Origin: Deltaproteobacteria bacterium
GTDB taxonomy: Bacteria > Desulfobacterota > Dissulfuribacteria > Dissulfuribacterales > QOAL01
Length of the DNA: 55,021 bases
Direction of reading: 5' to 3'
Assembly (NCBI GenBank): GCA_015494395.1
Contig: WGBG01000153.1
Coordinates: forward strand, 1-55,021
Under the pieces are notes generated by a model. The model worked only from the letters and a program-made list of their open reading frames with translations, was not told where the DNA came from and did not search any database. This document shows positions 16,557-25,507 of the stretch, piece after piece (position 1 is the stretch's first letter; every line of letters starts with the position of its first letter). The position numbers and the translations under genes are program-made.

Positions 16557-17966
16557 ATGGCGGAAATATCATTTCATGGTGCGGCAGGGACAGTAACCGG
16601 TTCATGTCACCTTTTGGAGACTGGAGACAGAAAGATACTGCTTGACGCAGGTGCCTTTCAGGGGCCCTGGGCAGTTGAAAGCCTTAATTACAAGCCTTTT
16701 GGCTTTAATCCCCAGGACATCCACTCCCTTGTCCTCAGTCATGGTCATCTTGATCATTGTGGAAGAATTCCCATTCTCGCCAATCAGGGTTTTAAGGGTA
16801 ACATATTCACCACCTATCCCACCAGGGATATTGCCCATTTTATCCTTATGGATTCTGCACATATATTAAAGGAGGAATTCCTGTGGCGGCAGAAAAGGCT
16901 TATCAGGGCAGGAATAAAGGCTGAAAAACCGCTCTATACCTTTGATGATGTTTATTACTCAATGGACCTTTTTGACAGGCCGGTGAGGTTGAAGGAGAAG
17001 GTGGAGCTTGGAGACGGGGTTTCAGTGCAGTTTCATGCTGTTGAGGCTGGTCATATACTGGGTTCTGCACAGGTATATCTTGATTATCCAGGGAAAAAGG
17101 GCAGGCGCAAAAGACTGCTTTTCACCGGTGATCTTGGAGATGGAGACCGGCCCCTTGTGAATGACCCAGAAAGGCCGAAGCGGCCCATTGATGTGCTGGT
17201 AATGGAGTCCACCTATGGAAACCGGGAACACCGCTCCTATGAAGATTCTGTCCTGGAACTTGAAGAGGCAATAACAAGCACTATCAAAAAAGGCGGAACC
17301 GTACTTATCCCCACCTTTGCCCTTGAGCGTTCCCAGGAGCTTCTTTTTCACATAGGAAACATGAAGCGTGCAGGAAAGCTTTCCGCCAATATCCCGGTAT
17401 TTTTGAACAGTCCCCTTGCCATAGACATTACCAGGCTTTATCAGAAGTACTGTGATTACTGCCGTCTTGAATTTACAGACAGGGCGGGTAAGCAGAATTC
17501 CCCGTTCATGTTTCCCGGCCTTCACTTTACCCAGACGGCAGACGAGTCAAAGGCAATTCACATGATCCAGGGACCAAAGATTGTGCTTGCTGGAAGTGGC
17601 ATGATGACAGGAGGCAGAATCAAGCACCATCTCAAGCATCTGCTGTGGAAGGAATCAACCACACTTGTCATCGTAGGCTATCAGGCAGAGGGATCCCTTG
17701 GACGAAAGATTGTAGATGGGGCCGATACTGTAAAGATATTCGGTCAGCCAGTATCAGTCAGGGCACGGGTCTATACAATTAACGGATTTTCTGCCCATGC
17801 GGACAGGAGACACCTGCTTGATTTTGCAAGGAGGGCAAAACCTGAGAAGATATTTGTGGTTCATGGCGAGCCAGCGTCCTCTGCTGCACTGGCAGATGAT
17901 CTGAGGTCTGAACTTCATAATACTGAAATACACATACCAAAACTGGGGCAGAAGTTCAGGATTTGA
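16557..17966 (+). CDS. Beta-CASP metallo-beta-lactamase-fold nuclease
   Basis: A 469-residue MBL-fold hydrolase of the CPSF/RNase J-like beta-CASP group that cuts RNA. The di-zinc motif HGHLDH is at residues 62-67; further ligands sit in EAGHILGS and FTGDLG, and the beta-CASP motifs include ESTYG and the late GFSAHAD and VHGEP. It has no KH or S1 domain. The ATG follows GGGAAGGGG. It overlaps nothing, but recJ starts within about 90 bases, suggesting co-transcription of two nucleases. Confidence 0.9.
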   Translation: MAEISFHGAAGTVTGSCHLLETGDRKILLDAGAFQGPWAVESLNYKPFGFNPQDIHSLVLSHGHLDHCGRIPILANQGFKGNIFTTYPTRDIAHFILMDSAHILKEEFLWRQKRLIRAGIKAEKPLYTFDDVYYSMDLFDRPVRLKEKVELGDGVSVQFHAVEAGHILGSAQVYLDYPGKKGRRKRLLFTGDLGDGDRPLVNDPERPKRPIDVLVMESTYGNREHRSYEDSVLELEEAITSTIKKGGTVLIPTFALERSQELLFHIGNMKRAGKLSANIPVFLNSPLAIDITRLYQKYCDYCRLEFTDRAGKQNSPFMFPGLHFTQTADESKAIHMIQGPKIVLAGSGMMTGGRIKHHLKHLLWKESTTLVIVGYQAEGSLGRKIVDGADTVKIFGQPVSVRARVYTINGFSAHADRRHLLDFARRAKPEKIFVVHGEPASSAALADDLRSELHNTEIHIPKLGQKFRI

Positions 17967-18055
17967 AATGCCCCGGCTTGCTCCGCTGCCCTGTTTCCCG
18001 GTTGTGCTGCAATCCCGCGTTGACACCTGCAAAGCAGACCATTAACCTTGCCGTC

Positions 18056-19813
18056 ATGTCATCGTTACTTCTTAAACAGAGGTGGAAGGTTGCCACTGCT
18101 GATAATGATATTGTAACCGGTCTTGCAAGGGAGACAGGCATACCTGAGGGCCTTGCCACCTTCCTGGTTTTGAGGGGCATAACAGATCCTGATCAGGCCC
18201 TGGAACATTTGACCCCCAGGCTCTCTCAACTGTCTGACCCCTTTGTCATGGCAGATATGGATAGCGCCCTTGAGCGTATAAGGGCTGCAATAAGCGCCGG
18301 GGAGAAAATAGGTATATTTGGTGATTATGATGCAGATGGAGTCACTGCTTCAGCGCTCCTGTATCTTTTCTTTCAGGAGATCGGAGTTAAAACCGAAGTT
18401 TATACTCCTCACAGGGAGAACGATGGCTACGGTCTTAACAGGACCGGTATAGACAGGCTTGGAAAGCAGGGCTGTTCCCTGATAATCACTGTTGACTGCG
18501 GCATAACAGCCCTTGAGGAGGTTAAGTATGCCAGGGAGCAGGGGATTGATGTGATCATTACAGATCATCATGAACCAGGCTCCTGTCTTCCTGAAGCAGT
18601 TGCTGTTCTTGACCCAAAACGTGGTGACTGTGCCTTTCCCTTCAAGCATCTTGCTGGTGTTGGGGTTGCCTTCTGTCTGGTCAGGGCGCTTCGCACCCTC
18701 CTTCACAGAGAGGGTTTTTTTACTGATGAAACCCCGGCGCCAAATCTGAAAAAATACCTTGATATTGTGGCCCTTGGCACAGTATCAGACGTGGTGCCTC
18801 TACTTGGTGATAACCGAATCCTTGTAAGCTCAGGCCTTGAGGTGGCAACAGTTGGGGCAAGGCCAGGGATTTCAGCACTTAAGAGTGTGTCATCTGTCTC
18901 CGGCACAGTTTCCTCCATGCATCTTGCCTTCAGACTTGGGCCAAGAATAAATGCCGCAGGCCGTATGGACCATGCAGGCACAGCCTTCAGGCTCCTGGTA
19001 ACAGATGATGAAAAGGAGGCAATGGCAAGAGCCAGGGAGCTTGAAGCCTTCAATACCCAGCGTCAGGCTGAGGAGCGTCTTATCCTGCGCGATGCCCTTG
19101 CAATGGTCCAGGACATGGGAAGCCAGGATGCCTATGTCCTTGCCTCTGATAAGTGGCGCAAAGGGGTTGTGGGAATTGTGGCTTCAAGGATAATGGAAAA
19201 GGTGGCAAGACCGGTTGTGCTGCTATCTGTTGATGGGGACGAGGCTGTTGGTTCAGGTCGTGCCCCGGAGGAACTTGATCTTTACAGCCTGCTTTCAGGG
19301 TGCAGAGAGTGCCTTGAGAGGTTTGGAGGACATCGGGCTGCTGCCGGGATGAAACTCTCTGTTTCAAATATCAGCCGGTTTCAGCAGATGCTTGCTGAAA
19401 TTTCCTCGGCAAAAGTCAGGGAGGTGGGCTTTGTTCCCTCCCTGAGCCTTGATGCAAGAGTTACAGTGGAACAACTTGTCCATCCCTCCTTTGCTGAAAC
19501 ATACCAGCAGCTTGAACCGTTTGGGCCCGGGTACCGGGCACCGCTTTTTGCTCTGCACGGTTTCAGGGTAAGGCATGTCAGGACGATGGGTAAAGGGCAT
19601 TTGAAGGTAATCCTTGAGCCTGTAAATAACGGCAGCAGTTCTAACCACATGCCATCTGTTTCAGGTGTTGAGATCGTGGGCTGGGGACACGGTGACAAGG
19701 CTGACCTTCCCTGGGAAGAGCTGGAGGTTGCGTGCGAGCCGGGGATAAATGTGTGGAATGGCAGGCGTACCCTTCAGCTCAAGCTTAAGGATGCGCGGAA
19801 GCTGGAGAGTTGA
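18056..19813 (+). CDS. recJ: Single-stranded-DNA exonuclease RecJ
   Basis: RecJ (585 residues from the ATG at 18056) is a 5'-3' ssDNA exonuclease in recombination and mismatch repair. Motif I DYDADG starts at residue 90 and the DHH motif (DHHEPG) at residue 170; DHHA1 follows with GGH (in ERFGGHRAAAG), and an OB domain ends the protein. The frame stays open upstream to a TTG at 17963, but that extension is Cys/Pro-rich and unlike RecJ, whose N-terminus begins near KQRWKV. No clear ribosome site precedes either start. Confidence 0.93.
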   Translation: MSSLLLKQRWKVATADNDIVTGLARETGIPEGLATFLVLRGITDPDQALEHLTPRLSQLSDPFVMADMDSALERIRAAISAGEKIGIFGDYDADGVTASALLYLFFQEIGVKTEVYTPHRENDGYGLNRTGIDRLGKQGCSLIITVDCGITALEEVKYAREQGIDVIITDHHEPGSCLPEAVAVLDPKRGDCAFPFKHLAGVGVAFCLVRALRTLLHREGFFTDETPAPNLKKYLDIVALGTVSDVVPLLGDNRILVSSGLEVATVGARPGISALKSVSSVSGTVSSMHLAFRLGPRINAAGRMDHAGTAFRLLVTDDEKEAMARARELEAFNTQRQAEERLILRDALAMVQDMGSQDAYVLASDKWRKGVVGIVASRIMEKVARPVVLLSVDGDEAVGSGRAPEELDLYSLLSGCRECLERFGGHRAAAGMKLSVSNISRFQQMLAEISSAKVREVGFVPSLSLDARVTVEQLVHPSFAETYQQLEPFGPGYRAPLFALHGFRVRHVRTMGKGHLKVILEPVNNGSSSNHMPSVSGVEIVGWGHGDKADLPWEELEVACEPGINVWNGRRTLQLKLKDARKLES

Positions 19814-19888
19814 TTGTCTGTGGCCAGGGGAACAATAACTACCCGGATTTCCCATGTAGGGTGCGCACTCTGCTCTTTGCTTGCAGCT

Positions 19889-20626
19889 TTACGGTTTCAG
19901 CCCTGCTGCAGCCATGTAAATTACAGTTTCCTCCTTGCCGTCTATGCCAAGCAGGTTGTTCATCTCATCATCATAAAATGCAGCAACAGGACAGGCACCT
20001 CCTCCAAGTGCCTGTGCTGCAAGGCACAGATTCTGACAGATGTGTCCTGCATCAAGGAAGATGTACCTGAGCCCTCTGTGCCCGTATTTTGCCATGTTCC
20101 GCCTGAGCACTGCACTCCATATAAATACAATCTGTGCCCTGGACAAAAAATCCTGGCCCAGTGCTGCATCAGAAACTGCCTGTGCAGGATTTTTACTGGT
20201 GAGCCTTTCAAGCTGGAAGCCCTTTATGTCAAAATGAAGAATGCCCGGTTCAGTGTCCCTTATACGGTTTACAGCCACATAAGTCTCTATTGGGTAGAGT
20301 GCGCCGGCTGAAGGGGCAGTGCGGAGATAGAACTGTCCCGCCTGGGCAGTAACCCCCTGACATGCCCATAGCAGCAGTGCAAGATCTGTGATTGACCAGG
20401 ATTTGGGAGAGTATTTGCGAAGGCTTCGCCTCTGTTGCAGTATGCTCCAGAAGTTGTTCTCCTCTCCATCCCATTTTCGTGGAAGCAGCACCTTTTCAGC
20501 CTTGGGATACCGCTTGAATGGCTCAGCCGGGAGTATGTGTGGCCGCTGCCTGGAATAAATGGTTTCCCTGTTGAATTTGGTTTCGTCCAGGTAGAGCCGT
20601 GCCAATGAGTGTTTGAGTTCAGGCAT
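19889..20626 (-). CDS. SagB-type nitroreductase-family oxidoreductase
   Basis: A 245-residue FMN-dependent enzyme of the SagB/ThcOx branch of nitroreductases. Diagnostic pieces are RRSLRKYSPKSWS near residue 66, TAPSAGALYPIETYV around residue 104, and GHICQNLCLAAQALGGG near the C-terminus. SagB proteins oxidise azolines in peptide natural products, but stand-alone bacterial copies like this have no known substrate. No cyclodehydratase or precursor peptide is nearby. It converges on recJ across a 75-base gap. Confidence 0.85.
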   Translation of the reverse strand: MPELKHSLARLYLDETKFNRETIYSRQRPHILPAEPFKRYPKAEKVLLPRKWDGEENNFWSILQQRRSLRKYSPKSWSITDLALLLWACQGVTAQAGQFYLRTAPSAGALYPIETYVAVNRIRDTEPGILHFDIKGFQLERLTSKNPAQAVSDAALGQDFLSRAQIVFIWSAVLRRNMAKYGHRGLRYIFLDAGHICQNLCLAAQALGGGACPVAAFYDDEMNNLLGIDGKEETVIYMAAAGLKP

Positions 20627-20691
20627 TCTTCCTCTGGGATGTTACCTTATATAGCTGCCATCTCGTTGCTGAGTATGTCAAAAGACGAATA

Positions 20692-20899
20692 CCTGGATTG
20701 AGCGATTGTCGGATTTGCTGCAGATCCGCGAAAGAGGAATTTCCATAATAGTCAGCTATATGGGAATTCCTCTGACAAAAGAGATGCAGTGAATACGGCA
20801 ATCCCGAAGGGTTTCAAAAGTTGAACAGCATGATAGATGTAACTGCTTTTAATGTCGCAAAAAATCATTTTTTCAAACTTTTGAAACGCTCAATTCAGG
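20692..20899 (+). mobile_element. MITE family B, copy B1
   Basis: A 208-bp copy running from CCTGGATTGAGCG to CGCTCAATTCAGG, flanked by a perfect 5-bp duplication GAATA (20687-20691 and 20900-20904). Inside is the family stem AGAGGAATTTCCATA opposite TATGGGAATTCCTCT. It lies between the nitroreductase start and the end of the selenoprotein gene. It is the most diverged copy of the four. Confidence 0.92.
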
Positions 20900-20927
20900 G
20901 AATATATATAGTGTATCTGGCGAATGC

Positions 20928-21155
20928 TTAAGCCAGGATCTTGTTTATTGCATCCAAGATTTCATGGTCTTCAGGGAAACGTCCGGTCTTGGCCTTTGAA
21001 AATATGTTTTTTCCATCTACGTCCACCTCATAGATGCCTCCTGAGCCACCTATAAGTTCTACGTCAGCATTAAATTTTTCCTTGAGCAGTTCCCCCAGCC
21101 TGGAGGCCCTTGGTTTGTAGTTTCACTTCATGCAGTAGGTGATCTCTACCTTCAT
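20928..21155 (-). CDS. SelW-like (Rdx family) selenoprotein with in-frame UGA
   Basis: A 75-residue thioredoxin-fold protein of the SelT/SelW/SelH (Rdx) family, found by reading through an in-frame TGA. GGGAGG precedes the ATG at 21155. Residues 8-11 read C-M-K-U, the redox CxxU motif, with TGA at 21123-21125 as codon 11; the strand before (MKVEITY) and the later GGSGGIYEVDVDGKNIFS and GRFP segments match the family, in which Cys homologues have CxxC at this place. The frame continues to TAA with no other interruption. A candidate SECIS hairpin follows the UGA. It is the last gene of the seven-gene operon from 26164. Read as a conventional frame it would look like a pseudogene; the preserved motif argues against that. 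Confidence 0.85.
21087..21125 (-). promoter_or_regulatory. Candidate bacterial SECIS element after the UGA codon
   Basis: Starting 16 bases past the UGA (21123-21125), CCUCC pairs with GGGGG (21102-21106 with 21092-21096; one G-U) around the loop AGGCU, which holds two Gs as bacterial SECIS loops often do. An alternative stem GCCU/AGGC competes. The distance suits SelB recognition, but bacterial SECIS elements are poorly conserved, so support is moderate. Confidence 0.4.
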
Positions 21156-21190
21156 TTTTTACATACCTCCCTTGAAGTTGTTTGATGTCA

Positions 21191-22147
21191 TCAAAGCTCT
21201 TCCCAGTTTCCGGACTGGACAGACCGCAGGCAGGCCTCGCATGCCTGCACAGCAGCAGCCCCTTCTTTTCCGGAAACAGGATTGCTATGGTTGCCTGTCA
21301 AAAAATTATACCATTCATCAAGAAGGGTTACAATTGTAGGACCTGGAGGAGAACAGGTAAGTTTTGTTTCTCTGGTTCCCGCAAGCCATGAAAGTTTGCC
21401 ATAGATCTGGTCTCCCCAGAGTATTCCATGTTCCCCTACAAATTCAAATCTGCCAGTCCTTGCAGGAGTAATTTTGCTTGTATCCAGCTGACCGCAAACC
21501 CCATTGGAGCACTCCACCTGTATCAGTACAATGTCTTCCAGGGTCGGATTGTATATCTTGCGGCTCAGTGCCCTGACTCGCCTAATCTCATAGCCTGTTA
21601 TAAATCTAAGGGCATCAAACAGGTGTACAGCCGTATGGAGTATCACACCGGCTCCTGCAAGTTCAGGGTCTTCAAGCCAGGAGAGGGTTGAGGGCTCAAG
21701 CCGCTGGTTCAGGGAGAATGAAAAACATTTTCCAAGCATGTTAAAGTTGTGCTTAAGCCCCTGTATTACACTGTTGTATCTCAGGGTCTGGGCAACGGTA
21801 AGGGGAATACCTTTGGCATCACATCTCTGGGTTATCTGTTTTGCATCAGCATAGGTGATGGCAAGGGGTTTTTCCATTAAAAGTGGTTTTTTGAATTCAC
21901 AGCACTCAGCGGCAACCGCAGGGTTATAACATGGCGGCAATACAGATATAATGGCATCTACATCAGGGTCTTTCACAAGGTCCTGCCAATTTTTATGCCA
22001 GGTGCATCTCCAGAGCTCTGCCTGTCTTGCCGCTTCTTCACTTCGTCTTGAGATGGCTGAAAGACGCATGGAAGGCATGTCATTAACCACATGATTGGCA
22101 TAACGTGAGCCATGTTTACCTGTGCCGATAATCCCGATATTAAGCAT
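21191..22147 (-). CDS. Gfo/Idh/MocA-family oxidoreductase
   Basis: A 318-residue NAD(P)-dependent oxidoreductase. The Rossmann motif GIIGTGKHG is at residues 4-12 from the ATG at 22147; EKPLAITYADA is the family lysine motif and the HTAVHLFDALRF segment carries the second catalytic region. Substrates of the family are mostly sugars and inositols; this one is not assignable. The start overlaps the end of thiD by 8 bases; the frame extends upstream, but that part is thiD in another frame. The selenoprotein starts 35 bases after its stop. Confidence 0.85.
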   Translation of the reverse strand: MLNIGIIGTGKHGSRYANHVVNDMPSMRLSAISRRSEEAARQAELWRCTWHKNWQDLVKDPDVDAIISVLPPCYNPAVAAECCEFKKPLLMEKPLAITYADAKQITQRCDAKGIPLTVAQTLRYNSVIQGLKHNFNMLGKCFSFSLNQRLEPSTLSWLEDPELAGAGVILHTAVHLFDALRFITGYEIRRVRALSRKIYNPTLEDIVLIQVECSNGVCGQLDTSKITPARTGRFEFVGEHGILWGDQIYGKLSWLAGTRETKLTCSPPGPTIVTLLDEWYNFLTGNHSNPVSGKEGAAAVQACEACLRSVQSGNWEEL

Positions 22148-23021
22148 CGTTGCCTCGTTGTATTGCTTGGACAACATCTGTTTCCTTCCAGCAAGATATG
22201 TCCAGCACCCCGGTTCCACCTCCCATTGGAAAAGCGTTTTTAATGGCCTTTCTGGTAAGGGCAATTCCCTTTTCACACGCCTCTTCCAGGGGAATGCCGT
22301 AGGCAAGCAGTGCTGTAATGGCAGAAGAGAGTGTGCATCCTGTGCCGTGGGTGTGCGGGGTATCAATGCGCTTTGAGCTGAAGTGTATTGTCTTGCCCTC
22401 ATGCACCAGACAGTCAACTGTTTCAGGGCCTGGAAGATGGCCTCCTTTTACAAGCACAGCCGCTCCGGCAGACTCTTCATGAAGCCTCTTTGCTGCGGTT
22501 TCCATCTCCACCATGGATTTTATCTTCAACCCGGTTAATGCCTCTGCCTCCGGGATGTTAGGGGTGATTAGTGCTGCCAGGGGAAAGAGCATAAGCCGCA
22601 TTGCCTGTACCCCTTCATCGTCAAGGAGTACCTTACCGTTTTTTGAAAGCATTACAGTGTCAACTACCAGTACAATTCCTGGATGACCTGCAAGAATGCC
22701 TATTACGGTTGCGGTTACAGCTTCATTTACCAGCATTCCTGTTTTTATAAACCTGGGCTCAATATCATCCATGACTGCCAGCAGCTGGGCTCTGACAAAA
22801 TCAGGATCAACTGCCATCACTGCCTTAACACCGTGGGAATTCTGGGCAGTAAGCGCAGTTATCACACTGGATGCAAATACATCAAGTGCGCCAAAAACCC
22901 TTATGTCCTGCTGGATGCCAGCCCCGCCGCCAGAGTCTGAGCCTGCAATTGTAAGGGCATTGGGCCTGTTCAGGCCCTCTGCCCATTTCGGTAGGTAGTT
23001 TTTCAGTGAAGGAGGAATCAT
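22140..23021 (-). CDS. thiD: Hydroxymethylpyrimidine phosphate kinase ThiD
   Basis: ThiD (293 residues) phosphorylates HMP and HMP-P for thiamine biosynthesis. It is a ribokinase-fold enzyme: TIAGSDSGGGAGIQQDI near residue 24 binds HMP, and HGTGCTLSSAITA carries the catalytic Cys/anion hole. It starts 4 bases inside folE2. No other thiamine gene is nearby and no TPP riboswitch precedes this operon, which makes its company unusual. A related pyrimidine kinase function cannot be excluded. Confidence 0.9.
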   Translation of the reverse strand: MIPPSLKNYLPKWAEGLNRPNALTIAGSDSGGGAGIQQDIRVFGALDVFASSVITALTAQNSHGVKAVMAVDPDFVRAQLLAVMDDIEPRFIKTGMLVNEAVTATVIGILAGHPGIVLVVDTVMLSKNGKVLLDDEGVQAMRLMLFPLAALITPNIPEAEALTGLKIKSMVEMETAAKRLHEESAGAAVLVKGGHLPGPETVDCLVHEGKTIHFSSKRIDTPHTHGTGCTLSSAITALLAYGIPLEEACEKGIALTRKAIKNAFPMGGGTGVLDISCWKETDVVQAIQRGNDA

Positions 23022-23968
23022 GGTTCAACTATCTCCCTTAATTTTCCTGCAGTGGTGTTCAGACGACAGATAACATCGTGTGAATGGATACTCTCAAGGC
23101 TAAGGGATTCAATGCGTATTTTTGCATCTTGCTCAAGGAGATGCCCGTAAAGCTCAGCAAATGTTGCAGCCACATTTCTCACTGCATCTTCAGCAAACTG
23201 CGGCCTGTAATGTGATTTTAATACAACTTCTGCCTCATCAGGCCTCTTGAGCAGGTCCTGGGTGATGTTAAGGGCGTTAACCAGACAGTTTAGGAGATCA
23301 CTGTATGATACAGCGTTTCGGCAAACTTCAACCTGAAGCCTTGTTGATGAGCGCTGGGAGTGTGTAGGCATGGGAGACGGAGAGGTGTTTTTCCCAAACA
23401 GCTCCTCTGTATAAACCTGGGTGCAGGGGCATGCAGTTATGTGATTTATACAGAGCCCGATTTCTGTGCTTACAGTTATGTTGTCTTCTTGTCGCCTGGC
23501 ACAGGCGTCAGCGCTTATTTCAACAGAGTCAACCGAGACATGCCTGCTTGCGCATGCCTGCCAGAGATGGGGCACACTCCCCTTGAGGCGCACGCGGCTT
23601 TTGTCTCCATCCTGCATGAAAAGAACGGTTGAGGCAAGTTTTTGTGCATAGTGCCTCAGATCCGTGAATCGGTTGGAATAAAGTTCAGAGATTGCCTGTT
23701 CCATCCGCGACATGTGGATTCCCCTTAGCTCAGGAGACAGGTTCACCGTTATCTCTGCGTCAAACCCCATGCGGCCCTGGGGGAGAAGGATCCACACCTT
23801 CTTGGAGCAGATCCCCACCTCATCAAGTTCCAGTTGAAATGCCGGTTTCTGGGCAGGCACATCACTGCCTCCTCCAAGGGCAATGTCATGCTTCTCGGTT
23901 GAGATCTCCTGCCTTAAACCAGGCCGTGCTTTCTTAAACTCATGTACCAGTCCTGAACTGTATTCCAT
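23018..23968 (-). CDS. folE2: GTP cyclohydrolase FolE2 (type IB)
   Basis: A 316-residue enzyme of the FolE2/MptA family, which turns GTP into 7,8-dihydroneopterin triphosphate using varied metals instead of strict zinc. The family signatures RGIHMSRMEQA, NHITACPCTQ with the metal-binding Cys, and PTHSQRS are present. The ATG at 23968 has AGGAG five bases upstream and lies 55 bases inside the glycosyltransferase gene. The product normally feeds folate or 7-deazaguanine synthesis; no folB/folK/queD/queE is in the window. Confidence 0.9.
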   Translation of the reverse strand: MEYSSGLVHEFKKARPGLRQEISTEKHDIALGGGSDVPAQKPAFQLELDEVGICSKKVWILLPQGRMGFDAEITVNLSPELRGIHMSRMEQAISELYSNRFTDLRHYAQKLASTVLFMQDGDKSRVRLKGSVPHLWQACASRHVSVDSVEISADACARRQEDNITVSTEIGLCINHITACPCTQVYTEELFGKNTSPSPMPTHSQRSSTRLQVEVCRNAVSYSDLLNCLVNALNITQDLLKRPDEAEVVLKSHYRPQFAEDAVRNVAATFAELYGHLLEQDAKIRIESLSLESIHSHDVICRLNTTAGKLREIVEP

Positions 23969-24720
23969 TGTTCTCCTGCTGAGGTGGCATGCCTGTAAAG
24001 GGTTAAAAAACGCTGATACGCTGCCTGATCAGACTCCTCAAGTGCTTCCCTGTAAAAGGATTTCAGCATTGCTGCGATTTTTGCTCTTATGTTTTCTGAT
24101 GCACAGAGGCTTTCCCTGTGAAGCAGGCGTTTTGTTATAATCTGCGGTTCAAATGCGAATTCAGATGTTCTGCTGAGTCTCATAAAGAACATCCAGTCTT
24201 CTCCAAACCACATGTGCGGGAATCCTCCTGCTTTATGAAAGGCCTCTGACCTGACGGCAACAGCAGATGGAACCAGAAAACACCACCTTAGAAGGTGGCT
24301 GCGGCACTTGCCTGAAGGAGCCGAATCGTCATCCGGTATCAGAAACGCCTCTCCTGAACTGCTGTCTGTTGTGTGGGTTATGCCATAGGAAACACCGGTG
24401 TCTTCTGTAAGCATGCTGTATAAAGTTTCAGCGTGATGAGGCAGCCACTGGTCATCAGAGTCCAGAAACATTAGTACATTGCCTGATGCATGTTCTGCCC
24501 CGATATTTCTTGCCCTCCCTGGGCCAAGGCTGCCTCTTGTTTCTATAACCCTGACTTCCGGAAATGATGCCCGGACCGCCTCAGGTGTGCCGTCGGTTGA
24601 GCCATCATCAACCACTATTATTTCAATATCATGGCGGCACTCTTGCTTCAGCACACTCTTGATTGCCTCCAACACAAGCTGACTCCGGTTAAGAACCGGG
24701 ATGATACATGTGATATCCAT
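23914..24720 (-). CDS. Family 2 glycosyltransferase
   Basis: A 268-residue GT-A fold enzyme. ITCIIPVLNRSQLVLEAI starts at residue 3, VVDDGSTDGT at about 36-45, and the DXD-type FLDSDDQW at about 90 binds the nucleotide-sugar metal; the EDWMFFMRL segment supplies the likely catalytic base (ED). No membrane helix is evident, so it should act in the cytoplasm. The start directly follows the stop of the PP-loop gene, and the 3' end overlaps folE2. The acceptor is unknown. Confidence 0.88.
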   Translation of the reverse strand: MDITCIIPVLNRSQLVLEAIKSVLKQECRHDIEIIVVDDGSTDGTPEAVRASFPEVRVIETRGSLGPGRARNIGAEHASGNVLMFLDSDDQWLPHHAETLYSMLTEDTGVSYGITHTTDSSSGEAFLIPDDDSAPSGKCRSHLLRWCFLVPSAVAVRSEAFHKAGGFPHMWFGEDWMFFMRLSRTSEFAFEPQIITKRLLHRESLCASENIRAKIAAMLKSFYREALEESDQAAYQRFLTLYRHATSAGEQWNTVQDWYMSLRKHGLV

Positions 24721-25491
24721 TTATGCAGTTTTGTTGCCAGGAGGAAAACATGCGGCAGCGTCCTTGAGCTGACCGGCAAGCTTCAACTCAATGTACTGTT
24801 TCACCCTGGGAATCATGTGGTCCAGGTAGGCTGCAATATCATCCTCTTCTGCTGTTGAAAGTGTCTGACAGAACAGGCATTTGCGTTCCCCTCCACCAGT
24901 TGACGGAAGACCCGTATCTTCCAGAAAATGGCGAGAGACGTCTTCCGAGTCAAATTCTTCATAAAGTGGGAACTGGGTAGAGATCCCAAATTCCTGGGAG
25001 AGTTCTGCTACCCGGTCCATAAAAACAGGCCGCTGTTCAGGATAGAAACTCTGTTTTTTTGCATAGCCCGCGTAAAGCAGAGGAACCAGGTGCCGAACGC
25101 AGTAAAGAATTGCGCGGGCGTGCATTGCCAGTTTGCATGCCACACATACCAGGTTTTTGCCGTTAAATATTGGCATAAGCTCCTCATAGGAATCAAGCCA
25201 TAACCCCTGCCACAGTCTTCCGCAGTCAAGTTCCAGGAGCTGGGTTTCTGCCCGGGGTGAATCACCGTAAACAGGTGTCTGCTTATCAAGTATTTTTGAT
25301 GCCACCTCATAACGCTGTTTGGGAAAGTGGTGGAATCTGCTCATGCCATTAAGCATGTGAAGAAGATGGATTCTTCTGCACCTGGGAAATGCCGGGTGGC
25401 GTCCAAGGTAGGCAAGGGCAAAAAGGGCAAGAGAATCGCTCCCTCCTGAGTACAGTATTGCAACTTCCTGTCTTTCTGTGGCGTTCATCAT
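24721..25491 (-). CDS. PP-loop ATP pyrophosphatase-family protein with two CxxC pairs
   Basis: A 256-residue protein with the PP-loop SGGSDS at about residues 15-20, which marks enzymes that adenylate a carbonyl or similar group. Two cysteine pairs, CVACK near residue 117 and CLFCQ near residue 200, probably bind zinc or an iron-sulfur cluster, as in QueC-like or thiolation enzymes. I cannot place it in a named subfamily: it is not clearly QueC, TtcA, ThiI or an N-acetyl-sugar amidotransferase (which is longer). It is followed with no gap by the glycosyltransferase and preceded 16 bases away by the RibD_C-like gene. Confidence 0.75.
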   Translation of the reverse strand: MMNATERQEVAILYSGGSDSLALFALAYLGRHPAFPRCRRIHLLHMLNGMSRFHHFPKQRYEVASKILDKQTPVYGDSPRAETQLLELDCGRLWQGLWLDSYEELMPIFNGKNLVCVACKLAMHARAILYCVRHLVPLLYAGYAKKQSFYPEQRPVFMDRVAELSQEFGISTQFPLYEEFDSEDVSRHFLEDTGLPSTGGGERKCLFCQTLSTAEEDDIAAYLDHMIPRVKQYIELKLAGQLKDAAACFPPGNKTA

Positions 25492-25507
25492 GGCTTACTA
25501 TCCTTGC

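Noticed and set aside
20928-21155. Interpretation of the SelW-like gene as a pseudogene with a nonsense mutation
   Set aside because: The TGA is exactly at the redox U/C position, the rest of the frame is intact, and the ribosome site is good.
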